A DNA stretch of 36,782 nucleotides from a bacterium. GTDB taxonomy: Bacteria; Chloroflexota; Dormibacteria; Aeolococcales; Bog-877. The position numbers were made by a program, and so were the translations under genes. The notes below the pieces were generated by a model. That model was given only the letters and a program-made list of their open reading frames with translations. It was not told where the DNA came from and made no database searches. The stretch covers positions 1-36,782 of the forward strand of contig JAJZJU010000012.1 in the NCBI GenBank assembly GCA_021809895.1, read 5' to 3'. Of this stretch, positions 16,753 through 23,868 are shown piece by piece. Every line of letters starts with the position of its first letter. The first letter of the stretch is position 1.

Positions 16753-17589
16753 TCAGCGCAGGCCGGCGAAGAGGTCCGACTCCGGGAGGGGCGCACCTGT
16801 CTTATCCACCGCGCGGATGAAGTGCTCTTGCCCCATGAAGGTTGCCACCACCGCTTCCGGCATGTCGAGCAGGAATCCGTTGTCAGCCTGGCTGGCATGC
16901 GCCCTCAGGGCGGCCAGCTTGGCCGCCAGGTCGGCCTTGACGTCGACCGTGGTCGTGATCACGTCGTCCTCCACCCCAAACGGTGGGTCCTCGGGGTCGA
17001 AGTCGATGGCCGGCAGTCTGTCCAGGGGCACGCCGGCGTCCTTGGCGACTTGGAACGCGCGCCGGAATGACGACTTCGCAAAAGCGGTGTAGTAGAGCTT
17101 CATCGGGATGCCTGACCGCAGAGCGGCCTCACGGGTCAACTCATGGGCGCGGATGTGGTCGGGGTGGCCGTAGCCACCCTGCTCGTCGTAACTGACCAGG
17201 ACCTGGGGGCGGTAGCGCTCCAGAAGCGGCACCAGTCGTGCCAGCCCGTCCTCGAGTGGGACCCCCGACAGGGAACCCGGACGGTGGTTCTGGGCCCATC
17301 CCGCCATGCCCGAATCCAGGTAGCCCAACATCTCCAGATGCCCGACTTTGAGCTCACCACAAGCCCGGTCCAGCTCGGCTCGTCGGGTGGCGCGCACCTG
17401 GGCCTCATCGTGGCCCGGCTGATCTGGCTTGATTCCTCCCGGCCCGTCGCCGAGCTCTCCGCCGGTGCAGGTGACAAGCACGGTCCGGACTCCCTCCTGG
17501 GAGTAGCGGTGGAGGATGCCGCCGGTGGAGGGAGCTTCGTCGTCCGGATGGGCGTGGACCACCATCAATGTGAGTTCGCTGTCTGTCAT
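16753..17589 (-). CDS. LmbE/PIG-L family deacetylase, Mca/MshB-like
   Basis: This 278-residue zinc hydrolase has the family motif VHAHPDDEA, TCTGGELGD, GYLDSGM and the second metal motif YDEQGGYGHPDHI. The set resembles mycothiol S-conjugate amidase (Mca) and MshB of actinobacteria, which act on mycothiol conjugates or GlcNAc-inositol. If so, the host makes mycothiol or a related thiol. Other LmbE proteins act on unrelated amino sugars, so the substrate is not certain. The start at ATG 17589 places the HPDD motif about 12 residues in, as is normal. Confidence 0.88.
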   Translation of the reverse strand: MTDSELTLMVVHAHPDDEAPSTGGILHRYSQEGVRTVLVTCTGGELGDGPGGIKPDQPGHDEAQVRATRRAELDRACGELKVGHLEMLGYLDSGMAGWAQNHRPGSLSGVPLEDGLARLVPLLERYRPQVLVSYDEQGGYGHPDHIRAHELTREAALRSGIPMKLYYTAFAKSSFRRAFQVAKDAGVPLDRLPAIDFDPEDPPFGVEDDVITTTVDVKADLAAKLAALRAHASQADNGFLLDMPEAVVATFMGQEHFIRAVDKTGAPLPESDLFAGLR

Positions 17590-17661
17590 AGACCTCAGTT
17601 TCCCGCCTTCGAAGGTTCGGCCGCCGGGACGAACTCCGAGCTCCACCCCCTGGAGGCCGGA

Positions 17662-18669
17662 TCATGCCTCCTGATGACGCAGGCGTCCGGCCGCGACGGA
17701 GCTGATCAGCGCACTCCGCAGCCGCTCTCCCCAGGGTCCATTCCCCTGGGCCACTACTCCAGTCAACAGCAGTAGCAAACCCACGCCGGCCAGTGCTCCG
17801 AAGCGTTGCTCCCCGACCAACACGCCCGCCACCAGGGCGAATCCGGGCTCGGTGGCCATGATCACAGCGGCAGTCCCGTTGGAGATGTGCTTCTGGGCAG
17901 CCGCCTGCATCGCGAACCCAAATGCCGAAGCACCCAGAGCCGAGAAGACCACCGCTGCGACTACGCCCGCGCTGGGCATGGGGAGCCCACCCGCGAAGGG
18001 CAGCGCTGGCAACAGCAGGACGCCTACCAGCAAGAGCTGGGCGCCGCCGAGAGCGGTCGCGGAGAGTGACTCTCCCAAGCGTCCGACCAGTACCACCTGG
18101 AGGGCGAAGGCCGCGGCTGAGACCACCTCGAGCAGAACTCCCAGGGTGGGCATGCCGTGGGTGGTAGCAGCCGCCGGAGCCGCGGTGGCGCAGATGATCA
18201 CGGTGCCCGCGACCGCCAGGAGCGAGCTGACCGCCACCCGGCGGTCGGGAGTGCGGCCGAGCACCAACCACTCCCAAGCTGGAGTCAGCACCACAACCAG
18301 GCTGGTGAGCGTTGCCGCGACACCGGGCGACGCCCCCAGGTAGAGACCCACGGTCTGGGTGGTGTAGCCCAGGGTGAGGGCTACTCCTACCCCCAGCAAG
18401 CTCAGCCGAGGTACCCGCCGCCACTGGGGGCGCGAAGGACGGTGCAGGTAGGCCAGCATCATCAGGGCTCCGCCGCCGATCAGGAAGCGCAGCACCAAGA
18501 ACCCCACCACCGGGTAGGAGGCGATGGCCGCCCGCACCACCACGAAGCTCACCCCCCACACCCCAACCGCCACGAGCAGGCCCAGGACAGCCGCGTGGAC
18601 CACTTGGACGCGCCGAGCGGCTATTCTTCGGAAATTGGTGGTTGTCAGCCAAAGGTCATGCTGTTGCAT
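17662..18669 (-). CDS. EamA-family (DMT) membrane exporter
   Basis: About ten hydrophobic segments are arranged as two EamA halves in a 335-residue protein. ASPGVAATLTSLVVVLTPAWEWLVLGR in the first half and ATEPGFALVAGVLVGEQ in the second are typical DMT transporter repeats. Such proteins export amino acids or metabolites. The gene is divergent from an Lrp/AsnC regulator, a classic arrangement for a regulated amino-acid exporter. ATG 18669 is chosen. GTG 18603, immediately before the first membrane helix, is also possible and would free the start region for a promoter. Confidence 0.88.
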   Translation of the reverse strand: MQQHDLWLTTTNFRRIAARRVQVVHAAVLGLLVAVGVWGVSFVVVRAAIASYPVVGFLVLRFLIGGGALMMLAYLHRPSRPQWRRVPRLSLLGVGVALTLGYTTQTVGLYLGASPGVAATLTSLVVVLTPAWEWLVLGRTPDRRVAVSSLLAVAGTVIICATAAPAAATTHGMPTLGVLLEVVSAAAFALQVVLVGRLGESLSATALGGAQLLLVGVLLLPALPFAGGLPMPSAGVVAAVVFSALGASAFGFAMQAAAQKHISNGTAAVIMATEPGFALVAGVLVGEQRFGALAGVGLLLLLTGVVAQGNGPWGERLRSALISSVAAGRLRHQEA

Positions 18670-18670
18670 G
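18657..18670. promoter_or_regulatory. Possible Lrp/AsnC operator
   Basis: CATGC and GCATG form a perfect inverted repeat around TGTT, in the space shared by the divergent EamA and Lrp genes and overlapping the EamA ATG. Lrp-type regulators often bind such sites to control themselves and the neighbour. The assignment is inferred from position. Confidence 0.3.
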
Positions 18671-18696
18671 CCATAGATCGTGACAAGAGGTGAGTG

Positions 18697-19221
18697 ATGG
18701 CGCAAGCAGACCGAATTAAATTCGATGGTCGTATGGACGAGGGGGTTCTGGACGAATCGGATTCGAGGATCCTCCGCTGCCTGCAGGCCAATGCACGTAC
18801 GACCCTGGCCGAGGTGGGGCGGGAGGTGGGGCTGGCCGCCTCCTCAGTGCACGAGCGGCTCCGGCGCCTGCAGCGCGATGGCGTGATCCGCGGATGGACG
18901 CTGGCCCTAGACGCCAGGGCGGTCGGACGGCCCGTCACCGCCTTCGTGGGAGTGGAGGCTGACGTCACGGGCGGCAGTCTGGCCGGGAGGCTGCGGCAGC
19001 GGCCCGAGATCGACGAGTGCCACGACATCGCCGGAGACCTCTCATTCTTCCTGAAGGTGAGGGCCCGCGACACCGAGGCGCTGCTGGAGCTGGTGGACTG
19101 GATAAGGGAGCTACCGGGGGTCAGGCAGACTCGCACCACGGTGGTGCTGAAGACGGAGTTCGAGCGTCAGGTCTGGCTGGGGCAGGGGAATTCCGCCGCA
19201 CCGTTGAAGCAGCAGCTGTGA
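18697..19221 (+). CDS. Lrp/AsnC family transcriptional regulator
   Basis: The 174-residue protein has an N-terminal winged helix-turn-helix (about residues 18-70, with DSRILRCLQANARTTLAEVG and SSVHERLRRLQRDGVI). A C-terminal ligand-binding RAM/AsnC domain follows (ECHDIAGDLSFFLKVRARD). The ATG at 18697 follows AGAGGTGAG, a strong ribosome site. Its divergent placement beside an EamA exporter suggests it senses an amino acid and controls export. The effector is unknown. Confidence 0.93.
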   Translation: MAQADRIKFDGRMDEGVLDESDSRILRCLQANARTTLAEVGREVGLAASSVHERLRRLQRDGVIRGWTLALDARAVGRPVTAFVGVEADVTGGSLAGRLRQRPEIDECHDIAGDLSFFLKVRARDTEALLELVDWIRELPGVRQTRTTVVLKTEFERQVWLGQGNSAAPLKQQL

Positions 19222-19223
19222 GT

Positions 19224-20069
19224 TCAGTTGCCTGTGAAGTGGGGCGGACGCTTCTCCCGGAACGCCGCCAGGCCCTCGTGGAAGTCCTTGGTCTCCGAGG
19301 CTGCCTGCTGGAACTTGGCCTCTAGCGCAAGTTGGTCCTCCAGCCCGGCTGAGGCTCCTGAGTAGAGAGCGAGCTTAGTCATACCCAAGGCCGTCGTCGC
19401 ACCGCGTGCCAGGTCGTGCGCAAACTCGTCAATTCCCAAATGGAAATCCTCAGGGGCAAGGGTCTTTGTCACCAGGCCCAGCTCCAGAGCGCGCTCGGCG
19501 GTGATGCGCTCTCCGGTAAGAGCGTAGTGGAGGGCTGGACCCATGCCCAGGTAGCGGGACAGGAAGTAGGTTGCCCCGGAGTCGGGAACCAGGCCTATCT
19601 GCGCGAAGGCGCAGCTGAACCAGGCGCTGGTGGCGGCGATCCTGATGTCTGCAGCCAGAGCTAGCGAGAGTCCGGCACCTGCGGCCAGGCCGTTTACGCC
19701 AGCCACCACAGGGATAGGTAGGCTCTGTAGGCCAAGCACCAATGGCGTGTACCGCTCGTGGATGAAGCCCTCAATGTCACTGGGCAGGGGATCATCAACC
19801 GACCCCAGCGCCTGACCGGAGCAGAAAGCCCTCCCCGCTCCGGTCAAGACCAAGCAGCGGCAGCCGTCGTCTCCGGCAACTTTCCGGACCGCTTCGATGA
19901 GGGCCAGGGACAGCTCGCGGTCGATGGCATTGAGCTGTGCGGGGCGGTTGAGGACCAGGGTGGTGACGGACCCACTCCTCTCAATCAAAAGAGGCTGCGC
20001 GGAGGTGTCGCCGACAGCTCCACCGTGCGCCCCGGGCTCGTGTCCAGCCACTCCACTATTGTGAAGCAA
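19224..20069 (-). CDS. Enoyl-CoA hydratase/isomerase family protein
   Basis: This is a crotonase-fold protein of 281 residues. It has VLNRPAQLNAIDREL, the oxyanion segment GAGRAFCSGQALG, VAGVNGLAAGAGLSLALAADIRIA and the C-terminal EGLAAFREKRPPHFTG. The catalytic region reads LVPDSGATYFLSR, with Asp where classic hydratases have Glu. This is like PaaG-type isomerases, which act in phenylacetate degradation. The start is either TTG 20069 (GGAG just upstream) or GTG 20051. It is convergent with Lrp and ends two bases from it. Confidence 0.9.
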   Translation of the reverse strand: MLHNSGVAGHEPGAHGGAVGDTSAQPLLIERSGSVTTLVLNRPAQLNAIDRELSLALIEAVRKVAGDDGCRCLVLTGAGRAFCSGQALGSVDDPLPSDIEGFIHERYTPLVLGLQSLPIPVVAGVNGLAAGAGLSLALAADIRIAATSAWFSCAFAQIGLVPDSGATYFLSRYLGMGPALHYALTGERITAERALELGLVTKTLAPEDFHLGIDEFAHDLARGATTALGMTKLALYSGASAGLEDQLALEAKFQQAASETKDFHEGLAAFREKRPPHFTGN

Positions 20070-20083
20070 CTCCGATCCGGGAT

Positions 20084-20112
20084 TGGGGGAGGGAGGTCGG
20101 GAGCATTAGAAT
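20084..20112 (+). promoter_or_regulatory. Promoter of tRNA-Cys
   Basis: TTGGGG (20084-20089) and TAGAAT (20107-20112) are separated by 17 bp, and transcription would start about eight bases before the tRNA. Confidence 0.5.
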
Positions 20113-20126
20113 GCCGCAGGGGGCAG

Positions 20127-20200
20127 GGCGACTTAGCCAAGTGGTAAGGCAGCGGTCTGCAAAACCGCGATCCCGGGTTCGATTCCCGGAGTCGCCTCCA
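20127..20200 (+). tRNA. tRNA-Cys (GCA)
   Basis: The acceptor GGCGACT/AGTCGCC, the anticodon stem GCGGT/ACCGC around CTGCAAA (anticodon GCA), and the T-arm with TTCGATT are all intact. U73 is the expected discriminator of tRNA-Cys. CCA is encoded. Its 3' part is the attachment site of the elements that follow. Confidence 0.96.
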
Positions 20201-20206
20201 GCAGAT
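20157..20206 (+). repeat. att site 1 (left end, within tRNA-Cys)
   Basis: These 50 bases, from the anticodon loop through CCA plus six more, are identical to 29768-29817. The integrated element leaves the tRNA whole. Confidence 0.8.
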
Positions 20207-20257
20207 CGAGATCGAAATGGCCCCCAGAGTTCGACTTTTGGGGACGTTCGTCTCCGC

Positions 20258-20276
20258 TTGACGGCATCATTGACGG
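20258..20276 (+). repeat. Paired arm-type repeat after att 1
   Basis: TTGACGG at 20258-20264 and again at 20270-20276 gives a 12-bp period. The pair begins 57 bases after the tRNA CCA. It is a likely arm-binding site for the integrase N-terminal domain. Confidence 0.6.
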
Positions 20277-20362
20277 CAACGGGATCCAGGCGCGTGCAGA
20301 GCCGCCAACACCCAACTTGAGCAGCTGGTTGCTCGGTGTGGTTCAGGTCATCTACGATCCGC

Positions 20363-20368
20363 TATACT
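20363..20368 (+). promoter_or_regulatory. -10 element of the HTH-MNT/HEPN operon
   Basis: TATACT ends eight bases before the ATG at 20377, so the mRNA would be essentially leaderless. No clear -35 is seen. The HTH domain of the first gene could repress here. Confidence 0.5.
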
Positions 20369-20376
20369 CTCCTGCC

Positions 20377-20886
20377 ATGGGTACTGCGGCCGAGCTGTTG
20401 CGGGAGGCGCGCCGCCGAGCCGGACTGTCCCAAGTAGAGCTGGGTCGCCGGTCTGGGGTGGCCCAGAGTGTGGTGAGCGCCTATGAGTCCGGTGCCCGCC
20501 AGCCGTCAGTTCCGATGCTGGTTCGCTTGGTAAACGCCACCGGATCTGAGCTGGACATTCGGCTCGCTGGGACGTCCGGGCCCGAAACAAAGAGCGGCTT
20601 TCTCGGTCAGCGAATCCGCCGTCATCGTGGCGAGATGCAGAAAGTGTTGGCCCGCTACGGGCTGGGCAACGCCCGGGTGTTCGGCAGCGTCGCTCGGGGC
20701 GAGGAGGGATCTGAGAGTGATGTGGACCTACTCGTAGACGTACCTGCGGGAGTGGGCCTGCTGACTCTGGGGCGCTGCCAGGCGGAACTTGAGCGCCTGC
20801 TCGGGGCACGTGTGGATTTGGTGCCCGCCGGCGACCTCAAGGCGCAGGTGGCTTTCGAGGTACTGGCTGAGTCGGTGGCGATCTGA
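20377..20886 (+). CDS. HTH-MNT fusion: antitoxin of a HEPN/MNT system
   Basis: The 169-residue protein fuses an Xre-type helix-turn-helix (about residues 3-60, with LSQVELGRRSGVAQSVVSAYE) to a minimal nucleotidyltransferase domain. The MNT motif GSVARGEEGSESDVDLLVD carries the GSx9-10DxD metal-binding signature. In HEPN/MNT modules the MNT protein neutralises the HEPN RNase by AMPylating or binding it, and the HTH likely autoregulates the operon. The stop shares CTGA with the HEPN gene. It is the first gene of mobile unit 1. Confidence 0.9.
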   Translation: MGTAAELLREARRRAGLSQVELGRRSGVAQSVVSAYESGARQPSVPMLVRLVNATGSELDIRLAGTSGPETKSGFLGQRIRRHRGEMQKVLARYGLGNARVFGSVARGEEGSESDVDLLVDVPAGVGLLTLGRCQAELERLLGARVDLVPAGDLKAQVAFEVLAESVAI

Positions 20887-21221
20887 GCCGCCGGGAACGT
20901 CAGCGTCTGGAGGACGTTATTGCCGCCATCGATGCCATTCGGGCTCACCTTGAATCCGGCGATCTCCATGACGGGGTCGTCTTCGACGCTGTGCGGGTTC
21001 GTCTGATCGAAATCGGTGAGGCGGTCAAGGCCCTCCCCGGGCGGCTGCTAGCCACGGAGCTGACCCTGCCGTGGGCGCAGATCGCCGGCATGCGGGACCA
21101 CCTCGCCCACCGCTACTTCGACACCTCTCATGCCGTGCTCGCCGCCACCGTCAGCGACGACTTACCCGAACTCGAGGCTGCCGTTAGGCGCCTACTTCAG
21201 ATGGTTGACGACGACAACTGA
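20883..21221 (+). CDS. HEPN-domain toxin (DUF86 type), probable CTG start
   Basis: The 112-residue HEPN protein has the RNase motif Rx4H in RDHLAHRYFDTSH, followed by the tyrosine that MNT partners modify. The segment LIEIGEAVKALP is typical of DUF86. Homologues usually begin M-S-R-R-x-R-Q-R-L-E-D. Here the same text begins at CTG 20883, which overlaps the MNT stop as CTGA. The first standard start in frame (GTG 20991) would remove the first helix. I infer CTG initiation by translational coupling. Confidence 0.88.
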   Translation: MSRRERQRLEDVIAAIDAIRAHLESGDLHDGVVFDAVRVRLIEIGEAVKALPGRLLATELTLPWAQIAGMRDHLAHRYFDTSHAVLAATVSDDLPELEAAVRRLLQMVDDDN

Positions 21222-21761
21222 GCAGCCCCGCCCCGGTGGGTCACGTACGGGTCACGACACCGCTGCGACTCGGACTGCCGTTCGAAACGGGTGCGGCTCT
21301 TGTGAAGGGGCATCGGCGGTGGTGCAATCGAGTTCTGGAGGGCATCTGCCGGGTGGCGAGGGGGCAGCGAGGGCGGCAGATGGAACCCCAATACGCCTCG
21401 GAGCGAGCCGTTCGTCGACCGATGCGGAGTGACGGTCTACTCCGGCAGGTTCCGAGTGCCAGCCCTCGGGCCCTACACGTTCGGAGTTGGTGCCGCGAAG
21501 GCCCAAAGGACCCGTCACTCCAGAAGAGCCGCACCCAAACAGTTTCACCGTTGGGGCGGTCCGGGTGGGGGGGCCGTTGAGGCTGGACCCAGTAGCGCAG
21601 GCCCCCATGCCGTGGCGCCACCTGGGTGATGGCCGGGCCTGCGGACTGACCAGTCCCAGGTAGCTCTACCCCGTTCAGGTCAGGGTGCATCTCCCTCATC
21701 GCAGGTGGCTGAGGCGGCTGCGAGGGATGGACTGGCCGAGCTCCATGGTGGTGAGGACGTG
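21222..21761. other. 540-bp gap inside unit 1
   Basis: No convincing gene, tRNA or repeat is seen. Open frames here overlap each other on both strands and lack recognisable motifs or good starts. It may be eroded sequence. Confidence 0.4.
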
Positions 21762-22118
21762 TTATTGGGGCGGTTGCTCGAGGTACACGAGGCGGTCCTC
21801 GAGGTGCTCGGTGGCCAAGGCGAGGATCGCGGCGGCGATCGCATTGATCCCGCTGGGACGGCGTGAGAACCGGGATGACAGAGCGATCAGCACCCCCGGA
21901 TGGTGTCGGCCGGTGGTCAGATGCTCGGCAGCTAGGCGAGCGAAGTCAGCGACATTCTCGGTGAGCAGTACGTAGCCGTCTGCTTCCGCCGCAGCCAGGA
22001 CGTCAGGGTCCGACCGTCCGCCGAGTCCCACTTCGCCAACAGTGGACACATCAATACCGCTACCGCGCAACGCCTCGGCGAGGGCCGACGGGTACATCTC
22101 GTCGAGCAGCAGCTTCAA
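21762..22118 (-). CDS. DUF5615 PIN-like toxin
   Basis: This 118-residue protein starts KLLLDEMYPSALAEALRGSGIDV and has LLTENVADFARLA in the middle. Both are marks of the DUF5615 PIN-like family, with Asp in LLLDE and the T-x-N-x-x-D motif as likely metal ligands. These are probable RNases paired with DUF433-type antitoxins. The start is TTG 22118, which shares TTGA with the stop of the upstream antitoxin. The longer open frame upstream is a shadow of the antitoxin gene. Confidence 0.85.
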   Translation of the reverse strand: MKLLLDEMYPSALAEALRGSGIDVSTVGEVGLGGRSDPDVLAAAEADGYVLLTENVADFARLAAEHLTTGRHHPGVLIALSSRFSRRPSGINAIAAAILALATEHLEDRLVYLEQPPQ

Positions 22119-22492
22119 GATTGCGATGCGGCGGCTGTTTCCTGGCGGTGCAGCTCGACACGGGTGGCGATCTCGTCTGGATAGGCGGCTCGGTACCGCA
22201 GCGCCGCATCGATCTGTGGCCGAGTCAGCACCAAGTCCTTGACGAGCGCGGCTACCGGATCGGGCTCTGCCGACAGGTCCTCGAGCCACATCGCGACCTC
22301 CCACACGTCGGGGCCGCCGACCAGTCCGGCGCGCCGACCGGTGGGGCCGTCCCGGAAGGTGATCAGGGGATGCTCATCGCGCCGAACGCCCTCATCGGCA
22401 TACCGGCGCAGGCGATCGGACATGGTCTCGCCCGCAGCTCGCGCCCGCAGACGAAGCCGCTCAGACAGACTTTTCTCGAGGCGGACCGACAC
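22115..22492 (-). CDS. DUF433-type antitoxin with ribbon-helix-helix-like N-terminus
   Basis: The 125-residue protein begins VSVRLEKSLSERLRLRARAAGETMSD, which resembles a CopG/RHH DNA-binding segment. It continues with PLITFRDGPTGRRAGLVGGPDVWEVA and a helical C-terminus, which is DUF433-like. It is the usual partner of DUF5615 nucleases and directly precedes one, coupled by TTGA. GTG 22492 is chosen because it begins the RHH-like strand and lies 18 bases after a TACACT -10 box. TTG 22531 would need translation through that box. Confidence 0.8.
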   Translation of the reverse strand: MSVRLEKSLSERLRLRARAAGETMSDRLRRYADEGVRRDEHPLITFRDGPTGRRAGLVGGPDVWEVAMWLEDLSAEPDPVAALVKDLVLTRPQIDAALRYRAAYPDEIATRVELHRQETAAASQS

Positions 22493-22510
22493 GTTCTCAG
22501 ATATGCATGC

Positions 22511-22516
22511 AGTGTA
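22511..22516 (-). promoter_or_regulatory. -10 element of the DUF433/DUF5615 operon
   Basis: On the minus strand this reads TACACT, 18 bases before the chosen GTG. Confidence 0.4.
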
Positions 22517-22531
22517 GCACAACGTCCGCAA

Positions 22532-23093
22532 GGTCCGGAGCCGGGGTCGGAAGAAAGCTGCCGAGCGGCGCCTGGCGATCAGCGGGCCTGCGAATGGCGT
22601 CCAGTACAGCGGCCACCCGGTGGCACTCGCATCATGTCACGTGTACCAGAGCATCTCGAAGCGGTCGACAATGCGCGGCAGCCACTGCCGAAAGAGGGCT
22701 CGGTAGCACTACTCATTGACTGGGTCCCGATCCAGGACCGAAGGCTGGTGGAGCAGATTCGTCACCCTCATCGCACTTGGGTCGGCGTCCGAGCGGGACT
22801 CCTGCTCCTCTCGGTGCCCCAGAAGGTCTGATCGCCCCACCAGTCACACGCCAACAGGAGGCGGATCGCGGGCTGGCCCGAAGACCGAAGCTGTCGACCA
22901 GTCGTTCCCCTGTCGCTTGAGCACCCCAGCTATCCGTCCTCATCGGACCCGCAATGACTCGAGCTTGGAGGCAGCGGTCAGTCCGCTGGTCAGTTGACAG
23001 CTACCTGGGGGCACATCGGTAGACGTCGGTGGACACGACACTCTGGGCCGAGATCACCAGGCCACCTCAGTGGACGCTGGCAGACCTCACATG
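22532..23093. other. 562-bp gap at the right end of unit 1
   Basis: There is no recognisable gene. A 65-codon plus-strand frame (22634-22831) has an ATG but no known motif and no ribosome site. A single TTGAC heptamer at 22994-23000, 93 bases before att 2, could be a decayed right arm of unit 1. Confidence 0.35.
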
Positions 23094-23143
23094 GGTGGTC
23101 TGCAAGACGGCGACCCCGGGTTCGAATCCCGGAGTCGCCTCCA
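23094..23143 (+). repeat. att site 2 (diverged tRNA-Cys 3' half)
   Basis: These 50 bases match the tRNA-Cys 3' half through CCA with about six mismatches. The 5' half is absent and the anticodon stem is broken, so it is not a tRNA gene. It separates units 1 and 2. The next ~90 bases also resemble those after att 1. Confidence 0.7.
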
Positions 23144-23200
23144 GTAGATCGCGATCAAAGTGGCCTCCTGAGCTCGACTCTTGGGGTCGTTCGTTTCGGC

Positions 23201-23219
23201 TTGACGGGTTCATTGACGG
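23201..23219 (+). repeat. Paired arm-type repeat after att 2
   Basis: TTGACGG occurs at 23201-23207 and 23213-23219, again with a 12-bp period and again 57 bases after the CCA of the att site. Confidence 0.6.
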
Positions 23220-23868
23220 CAAGCGGATCCAGCCTCTTGCTCCGCCAGCGACGGACGGAGCTGGTGCGGGCCAGTGTCTACCCCACAGCCCGGCTCCGGA
23301 GGGTGTGGCCCATGACCGCGGCGGTCCGGTGGCGTAGCTGAAGCCAGACTCTTCGCGACCAGTGGGCCGCCGCAGCCCTGGAGTCGGCCCCCAATGGATC
23401 CCAGTTCCGCTGTCGGGCTTGGACCTCTGCGCGGCCTCGGTCGCGAGCGCGCTGAGGGGCTTGGTGGCCCCACGAGTGCCTGTAACACCGTGGGGCCAAA
23501 ATACATGGCTCCCAGATCAGGGCGAGATCCGGTGCCCTTCAAGCGTCCAGTCAGTCCGTGGACGGCTTCGCCGGCCGGGGCAACTGTCGGGGCGAGCTGG
23601 ATGCTCGGCGCTCCGGGGCTCACCCTTTGGGCTGAAGGCGGGTAGCGGGGATTGAACCGCGATCTCGAGCGCCCATTTCGCTGCCCTCAGCGGACCAACC
23701 CGGGTGGAATGGTGTATGGCAAACCGCGGTCGGAACGGCACAGGGCCCCGGGCATGCAGGCTTGCCTGGCGCCTTGGCGACGGATGGTCGTAGCGCCCAC
23801 TCGAACGGCTCCTTCGATCGGACCAAGGCGGGAGGCTGATTCAGCCCTACTGAGAAGCGGGACCGACG
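23220..23868. other. 649-bp gap between att 2 and the integrase
   Basis: No gene is recognised. It contains a tRNA-like 3'-end remnant on the minus strand at 23637-23664. Open frames are short, overlapping and without motifs. Confidence 0.35.
23637..23664 (-). pseudogene. tRNA-like 3'-end remnant
   Basis: The minus strand reads as a T-arm with TTCAATC and stem GCGG/CCCGC, one G short of a perfect five-pair stem. An acceptor-like TACCCGCC follows. No full cloverleaf can be folded upstream. It may be the footprint of an insertion in another tRNA gene. Low confidence. Confidence 0.3.

Noticed and set aside
20258-20276. Iterons of a plasmid replication origin
   Set aside because: There are only two copies per site, always at a fixed distance from tRNA-derived att sites, with no replication gene nearby.
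21241-21699. A 152-residue minus-strand protein in the unit 1 gap
   Set aside because: It is rich in Arg, Pro and Ser like a shadow frame, with no motif and competing frames on both strands.
22634-22831. A 65-residue plus-strand protein
   Set aside because: It has no motif, no ribosome site and mixed third-position bases. It is mentioned only as part of the gap.
23094-23143. A second functional tRNA-Cys gene
   Set aside because: Only the 3' half matches. No 5' acceptor or D-arm is present and the anticodon stem does not pair.
23637-23710. A complete minus-strand tRNA
   Set aside because: The T-stem is one base short, and the anticodon-like loop lacks U33. No full cloverleaf forms.
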